Origin: Ignelater luminosus
Taxonomy: Eukaryota; Arthropoda; Insecta; Coleoptera; Elateridae
Assembly: GCA_011009095.1 (NCBI GenBank)
Contig: VTPC01090575.1
Coordinates: forward strand, 57,068-121,067
Direction of reading: 5' to 3'
DNA length: 64,000 bases
Shown here: positions 12,987-25,200 of the stretch, in pieces
Position numbering within the stretch: position 1 is the first letter of the stretch
Layout: each line of letters opens with the position of its first letter
Made by a program: the position numbers and the translations under genes
The notes under the pieces: generated by a model
What the model was told of the DNA's origin: nothing
What the model saw: the letters and a program-made list of their open reading frames with translations, nothing else
Databases searched by the model: none

Positions 12987-14257
12987 AGGTTTGAACAAAA
13001 TATAACGGGAATTTTCGTTTTTCTTAAAGAATTTTTATTTATTAATCAACATCAATTTTGTCCCTTTCAAAGTAACTTTTCTCAGATATAATACACTTGT
13101 GCCAGCGCTTTTTCCAATTTTGAAAGCACTTCTGGAAGTCACTTTTCGGTATGGCGTTCAGTTCCTTCAGCGATTCTGTTTTTAGCTCATCAATGGTGGC
13201 AAAACGTCGTCCTTTCATGGTTCTCTTCAGCCTAGAGAATAAAAAGAAGTCACAGGGAGCCATGTTCGGCAAATACGGTGGATGAGCCAACATAACGGTT
13301 TTGTTTTTATCAAAAAATCACGGACAAGCAGTGAGGTGTGAGCGGGAGCATTACCGTGATGCAATTTCCAAGAGTGATTTTGCCACAATTCTGGGCGTTT
13401 TCGTCGGATTGCTTCATGCAAACGGGGCATAACTTCCAGGTAGTATTTCTTATTGACTGTACGACAGTATGACAAGAACTTATGATGCACTACGCCATTA
13501 AAATCGAAGAAAACAGTGAAAAGAATGTTCACATTTGATCGAACTTGTCGAGTTTTTTTTTCTTGGCTCTGCAGGCAGCTTCCATTGGGACGATTGGGCC
13601 TTGGTTTCGACGTCATATCCGTATACCCACGTTTCGTCACCTGCTATAACTGTTTGAAGTAGTTCTAGATTATTGCTGACTTCATTTAGCAACTTTAATT
13701 CAAAATTCAACAATTTCGGAACAAACTTTGCTGACACACGTTTCATGCCCAAAACATCTGGAAAAATTGCTTGGCATGAGCCAAATGAAATGCCGACATC
13801 ATCAGCAACCTCTCTGATTGTGATCCGGCAATTTTCAAGAATCATTTTCTTCACTTGTTCCACGTTGTCGTTGGTTGTTGATGTGCTAGAGCGTCCAGAG
13901 CGGACGTCATCTTCAACGTCTTCACGGCCCCCTTTAAAACGTTTGCACCACTCATAAACACTTATTTTACTCATAGTAGAGTTACCAGAAGTCACAGTCA
14001 ACATTTCGAATACGATGCTACATTTTATTTTATTTTTCAAGCAAAATTTTATACAAATCCATCTTTTTAAAGAGTAAAAAATCGCCGAGTAACTAAACAC
14101 GTCTAATTTTCTTGACTGTCAAAAATAAACTAAACATTCAAAATTGCTGCAAATGTCAACATACATCAGGAACATGTGTATCAGCAAAATAATTTTTTAA
14201 ATCAGATTAATAAAGTCCGCAAAATTTAAAATTTTCTGTTATATTTTTATCACACCT
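12987..14257 (-). mobile_element. Decayed mariner inserted in the copia remnant
   Basis: Imperfect TIRs of about 30 bp lie at 12987-13016 (AGGTTTGAACAAAATATAAC) and 14228-14257 (reverse complement AGGTGTGATAAAAATATAAC). They are flanked by TA at 12985-12986 and 14258-14259. At 1271 bp it has the usual length for a full mariner. The copia coding sequence resumes immediately beyond the right TA, showing that the mariner arrived later. Confidence 0.88.
13042..14100 (-). pseudogene. mariner transposase pseudogene (catalytic D to G, frameshifts)
   Basis: Minus-strand transposase of the mariner D,D34D type, readable in three overlapping frames (14100-13498, 13640-13227, 13293-13042), so at least two frameshifts are present. 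Recognisable parts are the HTH region (SKISVYEWCKRFKGGREDV), the linker (ERSGR-like VRSGRSSTST), the first catalytic Asp in AGDETWVYGYD, and the C-terminal block PNMAPCDFFLFSRLKR. The second catalytic motif reads HHGNAPAHTS where the family has HHDNAPAHTS, so a catalytic aspartate has been replaced by Gly. The protein cannot be active. Confidence 0.88.
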
Positions 14258-14447
14258 TATAATGGTATTAGAAGAATAGCGACTAAAAACAAGAATTCAA
14301 ATCAGGCTAGAAACACAGAAAAAGACTGCGTCTTAATTACTGACCACAACTGTGAACATGACAGTCTAGAAAATGATATTGAAGTATGGAATTTGTATTC
14401 AGAATGCCCAACGCATATGAAGAAGAGATTTGATTCAAAATATGCTC

Positions 14448-14550
14448 TGCGTTCGGTAAGGTACCCCCGATAGCTATTTTTGCTCGGGATCGTCTCTTGT
14501 TGACAAGAACAAGATTCCAAGCAAAAATAGCTGTCAGAGGTACGCAGGGA
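14448..14550. repeat. Imperfect hairpin of about 90 bp within the copia remnant
   Basis: The segment folds on itself: GATAGCTATTTTTGCT on one side pairs with AGCAAAAATAGCTGTC on the other, and the pairing continues outward (GGTAC/GTACG) and inward (GGATCGTCTCTTGTT with AACAAGATTCC). It interrupts the protease to pre-integrase part of the decayed copia reading frame. Confidence 0.6.
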
Positions 14551-14599
14551 TGGAAACATATAAAAGTGAAATAATTCTGAAGTAGAAGGTGAGATTTGT

Positions 14600-15210
14600 T
14601 TAATATCAAAAAATGTAGATAAGGAACTATGGTATAAAAGAATGGGGCATTTAAATGACAATTATATGAACGAAATGATTAGAAATGTTATAGCGAGGGG
14701 TTTGTATTTCAAAAATGAACCAATGAGAATGAACAATGACAAAGTCTCCATTAGAAATAGTTTATGTAGATGTGTGCGGGCCAATGCCTGCCAAATCGTT
14801 TGGTGGAGCTCATTACATTTATGCCTTAGTAGATGGCTATTCAAGAATGACATTTGTATATTAACTTAAGCCGAAGGATGAATAGGAAGATAAAAGCTGT
14901 TAGAACCCACAATGGTAAGGAATTTGTAATTATTTGAGTTAATAATTTATTTAAAAAAGAAGGGATGGATCACTAGAAAACAGTATTGTCCCCAAAGCGA
15001 TGCTATTACTGAAAGAATAAACAGAACGATTTTAGACAAGACTAGAACTATGTTAGTAGAATGTGGTTCATCACAAGGTTTTTGGGGAGCACCAGTTTTT
15101 TATTAAATCGTAGTTTCAATAGAAGATTGTTACAGCACTTTTAGAAATGTGGCCAAATCATAGGCCGAGTATGTCATATTTGAAAGTTTTTGGATATGTA
15201 ATGTACTATT
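14600..15210 (+). pseudogene. copia integrase fragment
   Basis: Pieces in changing frames match the copia GAG-pre-integrase (LWYKRMGHLN) and integrase core. VYVDVCGPM-type sequence contains the first catalytic Asp, then come AVRTHNGKEFV and KQYCPQSDAITERINRTILDKT, which contains the conserved Glu of TERxNRT. Several stops and frameshifts make it non-functional. Confidence 0.75.
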
Positions 15211-15889
15211 ATAAACCAGAATGTCTTCAAAATAAACTACAATTAACGGCACAAAAAGGCATACTTTTGAGATAATGAGATAATTTATGATCCAAATGGT
15301 AGAAAAATTGTGGGGACTAGGAAAAACACACCTAAAGAAGAAAAACATCGTATGGACATAATTATTTACAAGAAATCATTACAACCATTAACGAATAACA
15401 CAGAACGTAGAGAAAATAGTATAAATACAGAAATTAATCCTGAAGAGCATTAAACTAAGGTAGAAGAGAAAAATATACAAATTTAAACAAATTGGATAGT
15501 CAAGATGCCGGTCTAAAAAACAGAGAGAATACAGTAGAAGAAGATCACAATTTGAGCAGACCGGAAAAAATTAAACAGAAGCAGAGAACAGATAGCAAAG
15601 AAGAAGCAAATATATCTGCAGAAGTTCCAAAAATATACTAAAAAGCAACTAATAGTGAATGTGCAAAAAAATGGAAGAGAGCAATGATGGATGTGATTAT
15701 TATATCAGCAGATAAGTCATTATTTTTGGGAATAGCAATATCGAAGGTTAAGGGTGGTTTTGTATTATTAATATTGGAAAGGTGTGACCCAGCCAAGGTA
15801 CCTGGACAACCAAGACAAGATTTTAGTGCAAATGAAGGAACAATACTAGATATATCTGTCAATGTAGGTATCTTATTACACAAATACAC

Positions 15890-16400
15890 ATGACAGCTGT
15901 TAAGAGTGCACTATATAGATATTTAAAAGGCACAAGAAATTATAAGTTATTTCTGGGAGAAAAACTGGATAACTTAGAAATTTCAACCGATGCTAGTTGG
16001 CGTACTACTTCAGATGCAAAATCATATTCTGGATACATAGTAAGATTTGGAAACGTAGCAATATCTTCGAAAAGCAAAAAGCTGTCACTGCAGTAACCTT
16101 GTCAACTTATGAATCTAAAGCAGTAGCTATATGTGAAGGAGTTTAAGAATTAAAGTCGATAGTGAATTCTATAGAAGAATTAGATATAGATGAACTAAAC
16201 GAATGCGCAGAGATGCCTACTCTAATTAAAACAGGCAGTACCTCAGAATAGATTGGTTAAGAAATAACATGTCAAGATCCAGAAATATTGAGGATATTAA
16301 CATACTCAGAGATTCTAGATATTTAGAGTAACTACAAGTAGAAGTAATCCCGTACTTTATACCCAAGTCACACACAAATAGAAAAAAAAGTCAATAGTAC
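15890..16400 (+). pseudogene. copia reverse transcriptase/RNase H 3' fragment
   Basis: MTAVKSALYRYLKGTRNYKL is the conserved linker between RT and RNase H in copia elements. STDASWRTTSDAKSYSGYIV is the first RNase H block. A degenerate TYESKAVAICEG block (the counterpart of T-EAEY-AL) follows at about 16105. Stops occur from 16096 onward. Confidence 0.75.
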
Positions 16401-16420
16401 ACATAATAATTTCTTGAAAT

Positions 16421-19400
16421 AAGATACCAAACAATGAGCGTTAATAAAACAGATTTTGACTTGTTGCTATTATTCTATCGATCTATAAATCTTAGTACCT
16501 GAATGGTTTTGTGAATTGTTTTTTGGATCAGCTTCTTAGTAGCTTTGGTCTCCAAAAATATTTATTTGGGGTATGTGGTTCCTATAAATAATACTTTTAA
16601 AAAGCAGTTTGCTCAAATTGTCAAATTTCTGAAATATCTCGTTGTAAACAAATATGAAAGTTGAGCAATTGAGCAATTTCATAACATAAAGAAAGTAGCC
16701 TTTCAAAAGATTAGAGAGATCATAATTGTATTTTTAACCTTGACCTGTCAATTAAGTTGGTGGTACCTACCCAAAAACTATAGTATCCAAATCTTTTTTT
16801 TTGAATAATTTTGATTTTTCATCTTGTTCGCAAGAAGACATTAGATTTTCCCCTACAACTTCCCATGACCTAAACTAGAAACAATATTATCGCGCTTCTA
16901 TTGGCCTACAAGTATTAGACATACATACATAATGTAATTACAATATTGAACGCACTTTGTAAATATCAACAACCTTATCAAACCTTTTACTGTGTTGCAA
17001 AAGACGAGCTGCAGTTTTAATTAAACAGTTAAACTTTTACTTTGCAATCTGGGTTTCGATTTATTAATGGGTTGCTATTACAATAATGTTACTTTAAAAG
17101 TCGCTTATCTTATATTTAATATATTCCGTGACCTGAAAATTACAAGCATAATGAATTTGCATTGAAGGTCACATCACTACAATTGCTAATTGTTTAATTG
17201 TCATAAGAAGAATCACTTCCACGCATATTGATGACTTTTGCGAAATATAGGATATTAAATACTAATATTCTCTTATGAATATTAAAAGTGTTTTCTATCT
17301 AACAATATATGTTGTTTTAAATTGTGCATGCTAGACAATGCAAGATATCACCGGAAGAATTCACTTTGCAGTGAGTTTAATATCGCAGGATGCTAATTAT
17401 TATTCAATTTTGAATAGGAACTTCCAGAAGAGAAAAACTGCAGTTAAATTTACACGGAAGGAATTATATCTATCTACCTAACTTATGATGTTATACAAAC
17501 GTGCATATAATAAACTAATACTCCTATTAAAATGATTAATCCTAATAACTGTAATTGTGTATAAACCGTTTTAGGTAAAAACCATCTTTTTTCAATTTAC
17601 CCAGAATTTTATTTTTCCACCTAAAATCAATAAATTAACAAAACCGAAAGATATGTTATATTAATAGAATTTTTGAGCACTTGATATATTTAACAGTTTA
17701 TAATAAACCCTAGACATTTCAAGGCCTAGGTAGTATAATGACGGGTTAAATAGAATTATACGTCGTTAAAAAATAAATACTCCTTCAATTCATTCGCAAA
17801 ATTATGAAAAAACATGAATACCTTAGTGCTATTTTTAAATTTTAATTTTCATCGAAAAATTTTAAGACTCATCTTAAGTTTGAGATTCTTTCCAAGAATT
17901 TATGTAGGAGAAACCTGAAAATTATATAATAAGTTTATAAAGAAAAGAATATTTACAAGCCATTAACTATTAAAAAATCGCTTTACAATTAGTGTACATT
18001 AAAACGACCTTGTTTGTATAGTAGTACTATTACGTTGTAGAATGTATTAAGAATAATCGTCTTTTTTGTTACTTCTAGCTACATTTTCTTATTGTTCCTT
18101 TCTTAAAAATACTTAAAAAGTTTGTTAGAAGAACCTGTTTTTGTTATCTTCTAAATTTATCATAGTTTACCTTACTATTGCTATTTTCTTGGGTCTTGTA
18201 ATATTATTTGAGATACTTTTATTAAAGGGATATATGCAAGGTTTGCCTTTAGTAACAAATAAATTCTTAAAAAAGATTCTACTGTAAAATTCTTGATTAA
18301 CATTAATATGTAAAGGTGATGAAACAAAAAACCCTATGCGTCACATGAGTTTTTTGGATAGTAGATACTTTCGTTGCTGAGGTTAAAAAAATGCAACTTG
18401 TAAACACTGCATAAGTGCACCTATTAAGAGCACTAGAAAACGCAAGTTTTCGATAAAAGAAACCTCATTAGAATTCGTTCTTTATAGCTCGATCAACACT
18501 TTTGGGAGCCTGAAATTTATATTCCCTAGAAGCCTGCTTACTAGACGGAATTGTAAAAATTTTAAGAAATATTATCACATTCTAACATTCTATATTCTTC
18601 TACATATACAATTAAAGAAACAAGAAATCTGGGAAGAAACCTCTACGTATTTACAAAAATCTAAATATCTACAAGGATTCATACGGATATGGAAACCTGC
18701 ACTAACCTTAAAATCTAGAACAACTCAGCTCCTCTAAGATCTCAATATCCACCGAAAACAGAAAGTGCACATGAGAATCAACAAAAAGAAAATGAAAAAA
18801 ATCTTCAAGTAGGATTGATATCAGAAAACTACTCACCAATTAATTACTACCATAGCTCTTGGTGATAAGCTTTTGGGAAAAGAATCTGCTGTCAAACAAA
18901 TTTGAACAAATACCTTTGGCTTGGATATCATCTTCAAAGATTATTATTTACTGGTTAGTAAATTTCCTCGCAAACTTTCAAAATTTACACCAAATCTTCT
19001 TTGTATTTGCTTGTTTAAACAGGTCTGTCTGATAGGTCGAAAATCAAAAATCAAAGTTTTGGGACATAAAGAAATATCTCGTGTGATTGCGGATTTTTAT
19101 TGTAAATACGTATTACAATTCCTTTTATATAAAGTACAGAAAAGGACAGAGGTCCTTCAGACCCTAAACTTGGAGTTACTCTACTGACTTTTTGTGGGGA
19201 ATTAAAGGTTTCCAAAAATCAAGTTTCCTATTAACGTTAGATTTTAAAGAATGGGAAGAAAATGATAAATAATAATTTTTAGAATCTTGAGGATTTTCGT
19301 CTCCCTGAGCTCGAGAGCAACAGATACGTATGTAATATTTCGATTTTGATTTCGATCTATCTACGTATAACCAAGTTAGAAAAATGTTTTTAGTTTACTT

Positions 19401-20912
19401 GTTAAAGGTGTACATGTACCACAATAATTGATTACTTTAATGGTAATGCTTTGCTAATGGGAATTCCTCTTTGTCTTTGTGCGGGGATTTTTCATGTTCC
19501 AACAGCATTGATTATGTTATTTCCACAATCAATACCGCACCGTGCCCAAACCTTATGGCTTGGCTACATACTATCAGATATTCCGTCTAATACTGATATA
19601 ATCTGTAGGTGATTTACTTTGTTGAATTTATCTTCACCTTTACTACAGTATAATAAGTAACCTATATTTCTTTTATAATGTAGAATTATCTTTAATTGTT
19701 ATAGTTTAATGATTTTAATAGTTTTGTTTAGTTATTAAATATAATTATAATTTAAAGCCCATTATGGATACAAAACTATCACAATGCTTGTTATAAACAC
19801 CGTAATTTACAGAACAAAGAATATTATTAGAAAGGTCAAAGTATTTTAAAAGTTATATATGTATTTATTGTGCTATGCAATAGTGACAACGCTATGTATA
19901 CACAGATACATTTAACTACCTATACAAGTTATAATGTTATCTTCGTGTTTGAATATCTTGCGAAATAGGAATTTTTTGTATTCAATATGTTTATCTCATT
20001 AAACTCTCTGTATTTCAATCATTTTTGTAAATACCTTGGCTTTCTATAGTTTATACCTCTATCTAGGTGAGTGGTTTTAGTGTTCTAGACAAAGGAACCT
20101 TGCAGTTTTACGTGAACCCTGAATCACGTGGACCAATCCTTTTTTAATTTCTTAAAGTTATAGGCTAACTAATTAAACTTTCTAAAAATTCCAATTCCAT
20201 TTAGGTCAAACTTTGATTTGATCGCGTATTAGTGTTGTAAATTTCAATTATCTAGACTGTTCTTCCCCAGTACCCGCGTACGTTATTAATATACGAATCT
20301 TCCGGTTAAACTTTTTGGTATACCGCACACAACTTCATAATAATACGGAACAAAGCCATGCAGAGCAACTGCTAAAAAAATATGGGAATACCTAATTGCA
20401 ATGTTAAATCGAGGCAGACGACGCTGTTCAGGCGCATTACTCCCGTTAAAGTTAAACAGTCGTCAAGTCTCTTTTGGCAGCGCCACCAGCCATTTTGGTT
20501 TGTTGTTACGATCTTTTTAACTTGAAAATTTTGTTTCCTTTATAGTTTGAAAAACGGGTTAGAAAAAGTTGATATAACTAGCAAAAAATCGATAGATCTA
20601 GACCTACTACTACCTACATCATTTAGTCTACATTTTTCAAAGATTATTTGAATAAAATCAAAAAAATGTCTTACGGTATAGAAATTTAAGGATCTAATAT
20701 AGGCAAAAAAGTTCGATTTTTATTATTATGTAAGGCCATTTTAACTTGACATTGTGTTAGATAGATACATAAGGTCTGATTCAATGGATACTTTAAAGAG
20801 GCTAAGTAAATTTCTATCTTGTGATCCAAAAAACTTTATCAAAGCTTGTCATGACAAACAAAGACATTTGTTAAAGCATGTCTGACACTGAAACAGTCAC
20901 TATCTACATATA
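16421..20912. other. Long gene-free stretch
   Basis: About 4.5 kb of AT-rich DNA in which I find no gene, TIR pair or tandem repeat. A somewhat GC-richer patch at about 20260-20510 contains a GCCATTTTGG motif. An 88-codon plus frame at 18921-19187 has no family resemblance and is likely chance. Confidence 0.4.
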
Positions 20913-22203
20913 CGAGGGCGGTTCAATAAGTACCCGTGTTAGAAATGAAGACACAATTTTTTTCAAAATTTTTTTTTTATTTTTCAACAGTCTCCTTTTA
21001 GAAATATACACTTCTCCCAACGTTCCTGCCATTTTTTTAACCCCTCCAGAAAATAGGATTTGTCGAACTCTCCAAAATACGCCTCTATCTCGGCGATGAC
21101 TTCCTCGTTTAAGCTAAATTTTTTTCTCGCGAGCCATTTCTTCATGTTAGGAAACAAGAAAAAGTCGCAGGGAGCCAGATCGGGTAAATACGGGAAGTGC
21201 GGCAGCAATTCATAACGCAATTCATGCAGTTTGGCGGCGACAACTCCGGATGAATGTGTGGGTGCGTTATCGTGGTGAAACAGCACCTTCTTTTTCGCCA
21301 AATGCGGCCGTGTCTCCTTCAATTTTTTGTCGAAGCTGTCTAATAACTCACTGTAGTATTGTCCAGTGATCGTTCTTCCTTTTTATAAAAAATCCATGAG
21401 GATGACGCCGTTCGCATCCCAAAAAATCGTCGCCATGACCTTTCCGGCCGATGGAACCATCTTCGCCTTCTTTGGAGCAGATTCACCGAGAGAAATCCAT
21501 TGTTTTAATTGTTGCTTAGTTTCTGGTGTGTAATGATGAATCCAGGTTTCATCAACGGTGACAACGCGACGCAAAAACTCCTTCGGATTTCGCTTAAATT
21601 GCTCCAAACACTGCTTCGAAGTTAACAGCCGCATCCGCTTGTTGTCCACCGTTAGCAATCGCGGCACCCATCGCGCCGACAATTTTTTCATCGCCAACTT
21701 ATCATGTAAAATATTAATTGCCGTTCCGGTCGACACACCTACGGCCTCTGCTACTTCACGCACTTTCGTTCGTCGATCAGCGAGAATCATGTCGTGGACT
21801 TTTTGAATGATTTCCTCGGTAACCACGTCTGCCGGGCGTCCTGGTCGCTCCTCATCAAAAACGGATGTTCGCCCAGGTTTAAATTCGTTGAACCAATATC
21901 TAACTGTGGTCATAGATGGCGAAGTGTCCCCATAAACAGCATCCAACTTTGCTTTTATCTCCTCGCATTTTTTCCCATCCAAAAACAGAAAGCGAATTAC
22001 CGAACGATACTGCTCTTTTTCCATCTTAGCTAAAATCACGAAACACGTCTTACTCAAATGGCTGTCAAATCCAAACTAACCTATCAATCAGTCTGCAATT
22101 TGTTATACCGTCGTTTGATAGATGGCAGCACACGATGATAATACCAACTTCCCTCAGGAACGCCTTCCGTCGTCAAACACGGGTACTTACTGAACCGCCC
22201 TCG
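20913..22203 (-). mobile_element. mariner element, nearly intact (1291 bp)
   Basis: Near-perfect TIRs of about 28 bp (left CGAGGGCGGTTCAATAAGTA; right the same with one difference, TCAGTAAG) are flanked by TA at 20911-20912 and 22204-22205. It carries a single transposase gene on the minus strand. The end CGAGGG is shared with the mariners at 27640 and 60777, so the three belong to related lineages. Confidence 0.95.
20984..22024 (-). pseudogene. mariner transposase with a single nonsense codon
   Basis: D,D34D mariner transposase of 346 codons from ATG at 22022-22024 (MEKEQYRSVIRFLFLDG) to a C-terminus ending KCIFLKGDC. The frame upstream is open to 22057. Seen in order: the paired-like HTH DNA-binding domain (TTVRYWFNEF, then VREVAEAVGVSTGTAINIL), the WVPRLLT linker, catalytic Asp in TVDETWIHHYTPE, second Asp in FHHDNAPTHSS and third Asp in PDLAPCDFFLFP. 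The only defect visible is TAA at 21383-21385, where relatives have a Gln codon before KGRTI (consistent with CAA to TAA); the frame continues unbroken after it. All catalytic residues are intact, so the insertion is young. Confidence 0.93.
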
Positions 22204-22205
22204 TA

Positions 22206-25200
22206 TGTCATACGATTAGTGTCAAATTATACCTATCAGTTTCTTATCTGACTTAATTGTTTACCTGGGTTACTTTGATAAAAGTTTTTTTGTTCACTTG
22301 ATATACCTAAAGACAGCAAACAGCTTTTTTGGTTGTTGTATTGTCGAGAAATCTTTATATAAATCTTCATTTAATCGATCTTCCACTGCATGCAGGTCAA
22401 GAAAGAGAACGTTGAATATTCTACTACAAACACTAACGTTGGATCGTTTCTGGAAACGATGCTGCCTAACTGCAAGGGAGTTTCTTAAGCGCTAGTAATG
22501 TTCAGTGTGGCTTTTCTAAAAGTGGCTTTGTTTAATTATAGCACATTTAAAATAAAATTGACATCATTAACGGACAAGATAATATTTGCTGCTAGGCATG
22601 CAACGCTTATTGCACATTTTGAAAGTGGTAAAGGCAAGAGATTCCACGATGCAATACGTATAAGATTATGGAATAGTTCCAAATTATCGAGCTGGTGATT
22701 CGGTTGCCGTCTAGCTGATAGTCGACGCCTATATTCTTTTGATGCAACTGAATTTCCAATACATTAATTCATAACTGAAGATTATATTAGTTTACTCATC
22801 TGCTGTGAAAATGTACCATAGTTAATTTAATTTTGATATCAGAGAATAAAAATGTCAAAGATATTTTTTTGTTTTTGTAGGTAACAAATAAATGAGCCTG
22901 GTGTGGTTACTCGAGTCGAAGAAAATATTTAATTAAATTTGAGGGGCTACAGCCCTCTTAAAAATGTTTATTTGAAGTATTTTCTTTGATTTAAGCACCG
23001 AGTCATAAATTAGCCTGTATAAAATGGTGCGTCATAAAGATTTGATCATGTAACCAGTAAAAATAACTATTTAAAAATCTTGTAAGATATTTTTATTGCT
23101 GCAAAGTTATTTATTCTTTAGATTTTCTTACTTTGTTATATAATAAATGGAAGTTAAGCGTTTTTTATTACCATTTGTGCAGCAGGCGTTTGAACCATTT
23201 GTGGCCATTCCGATGATATCATAAGTACATATATTCCAATATCCAACGATAATCTAAGCAGACAGTTAATGATTCATGCTTCCCTGAATACTATAATAAA
23301 TTTACAGCACAAAATAGTTTGTCTTCTGTTTAAAAGTAACTTGTCTGTTATAATACAGATATATAATCGGCCTGAATAAATCGTAGATCTAGATGTCCAT
23401 AGTTGTCTCTTACTACAGCTTTCAAATTGATAAAAATTTGAATTATCATTGCAGAAAGAGTAGACAATTTGTAATATTTCACTGCAATGTCTGAAAACTT
23501 TTGGCAAATTTCGTTTTGGTCTGTGAAGATTACACATTGTAGATTAGTGTGTAATTTTCCTTCTCTAACGGATTAAGACTTTAAAAGTAAACAATAAAAG
23601 AAAGTATTAGAATACTGAAAGGGCTGCTAGAAGATAGCCAATCCCAAGCTTTGTTCATTTGATTCTAACCACAATTTCTATTTTATAGTTTTGTTTATTT
23701 CGATTTGTTTTCTTCTCTTTATAGAAAAACCAGATGGGACTTTTCCCTTAGATTTTTTTCGTCACGAATCTCCCTAATGGGGTTTATAGTAGTGTTATTA
23801 TATTGGTTACTTTTTGTCTGATAATCCCACCTGAGGCCGCCAATCAAGCTTAGTCATATACTTTAGAGATGTATTGATAGTAGTAGGTACACATACATAA
23901 TGAACAAGAGTAAACGAATAATTTAAGCGAGAAAATTTAGCAAAACGACATTGAATTGTTAATTAAGCCTACTGTGTCAAACAGAAAATATTTAAACAGT
24001 TCAAGTTGCAAGTCATCCTGTGCTACTTTGAGACCGTAGATTCTACATATCTAGGGTAAAACGACCCTGATAGTTTTTTTTCAATTTTACGTAACCAATC
24101 CATTAGTACCTTAATTAGATAACTTATAGGTTGTACAGTTAACGGTTTATTTTCAAGTTAATCGATACTTCTTACAAGCCATAACTAATTCACTGATTAA
24201 TTAGTATATTGTCTAGTAACTTCATTCTTGGATTTTTTATTTACTTATTTAAGGTTATTAATTGAATAAAAAACTAAAAATGAAATTAATTATAAGGACG
24301 TGTGTTGATGTTTACACATAAAACGTTATTGTTTGAGAGCAAGGTTTTGGTACAACATAGCAATACAGCATACATATATTCAATTCAATTAAGAACTTGA
24401 TTTATTAATTTTATTTTTAGAATGCATCTGAATGAAGCAGGTGGACGTTAAACTAATTTTAAATAAATTATTTTGTTTATTGTTTTTTTTCTGGAAAACA
24501 AAGCATTATAATCTCGTTTACAATATAAATGCAACTGTAAAGTAAGTTAATAGGACATAATACTTTACACCAACACCAAATCAGTCAAGTTCAATGCAAA
24601 TAACACACGCACAAGAAAAAAACAAAAGTTTAACCTATATCTGTGCAGAGATCTTACAACAATAAATTAAGAAATACTTCTTTAGCTAAATTTCATCTTT
24701 ATGGTTTATTCTAGTATCTCTTTCCAGATAAAACTTTCAAAATTCCCAGCGATTGTAGTTACTTTCAAATCAGTATCATTCACTGGTGATAATTTAGATT
24801 CTCACATTATTAATTCTTTATTAATAATTAATTTTTAGCAAAATAAATTTAAATAATTTCATTATTGTTTTTCATATTAACGACCTTGTTACTTTCGAAA
24901 TGTTTTATATTACTTATGTAACGTTTTATTATTATCTTTTTTTTTTGTTGAATAGAATTTGGCAAGGGTAGATCCGGTTAAATTTTCAAGGATGATTAAA
25001 TGAATAAAATGAGAAAGGAAAATTTGTCGTCGTGTTTATATTGCGTTATAATGCAAAGTTGACTTTAATAATTTTCTGAAATATTGCATTGGCGTCCAAA
25101 GTTGATAAATGTAGCAAATCTTAAAAATATCAATATTTTAATTCCTACATATAAAAAAATATTTAAAGAATATGAAGATAATCGTGGTAAACATAGATGA

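Larger units (their letters stand above)
12487..16420 (+). mobile_element. Decayed Ty1/copia retrotransposon, interrupted by a mariner
   Basis: Fragments appear in the order of a copia gag-pol. A gag start is at 12487-12790 (LAGSNYNIW, then ELKHIKQNYGESIDNYI). A zinc-knuckle-like stretch (CWFGKHKK) lies near 12920. A protease-like VWNLYSECPTHMKKR is at about 14380. A pre-integrase LWYKRMGHLN is at 14627. Integrase core pieces follow at 14750-15200 (VDVCGPMPAKSFGGAHYIY, then TERINRTILDKTRTML). A junction-to-RNase H stretch is at 15890-16090 (SALYRYLKGTRNYKL, TDASWR, SKSYSGYI-like), continuing weakly to about 16400. The reverse transcriptase core is largely missing between about 15.4 and 15.85 kb. 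No LTR pair was found, so the outer limits are approximate. Confidence 0.8.

Noticed and set aside
20984..22057. Domesticated mariner transposase gene (SETMAR-like)
   Set aside because: It is bounded by near-perfect TIRs and TA, contains a stop, and has no fused host domain; it is an ordinary element copy.
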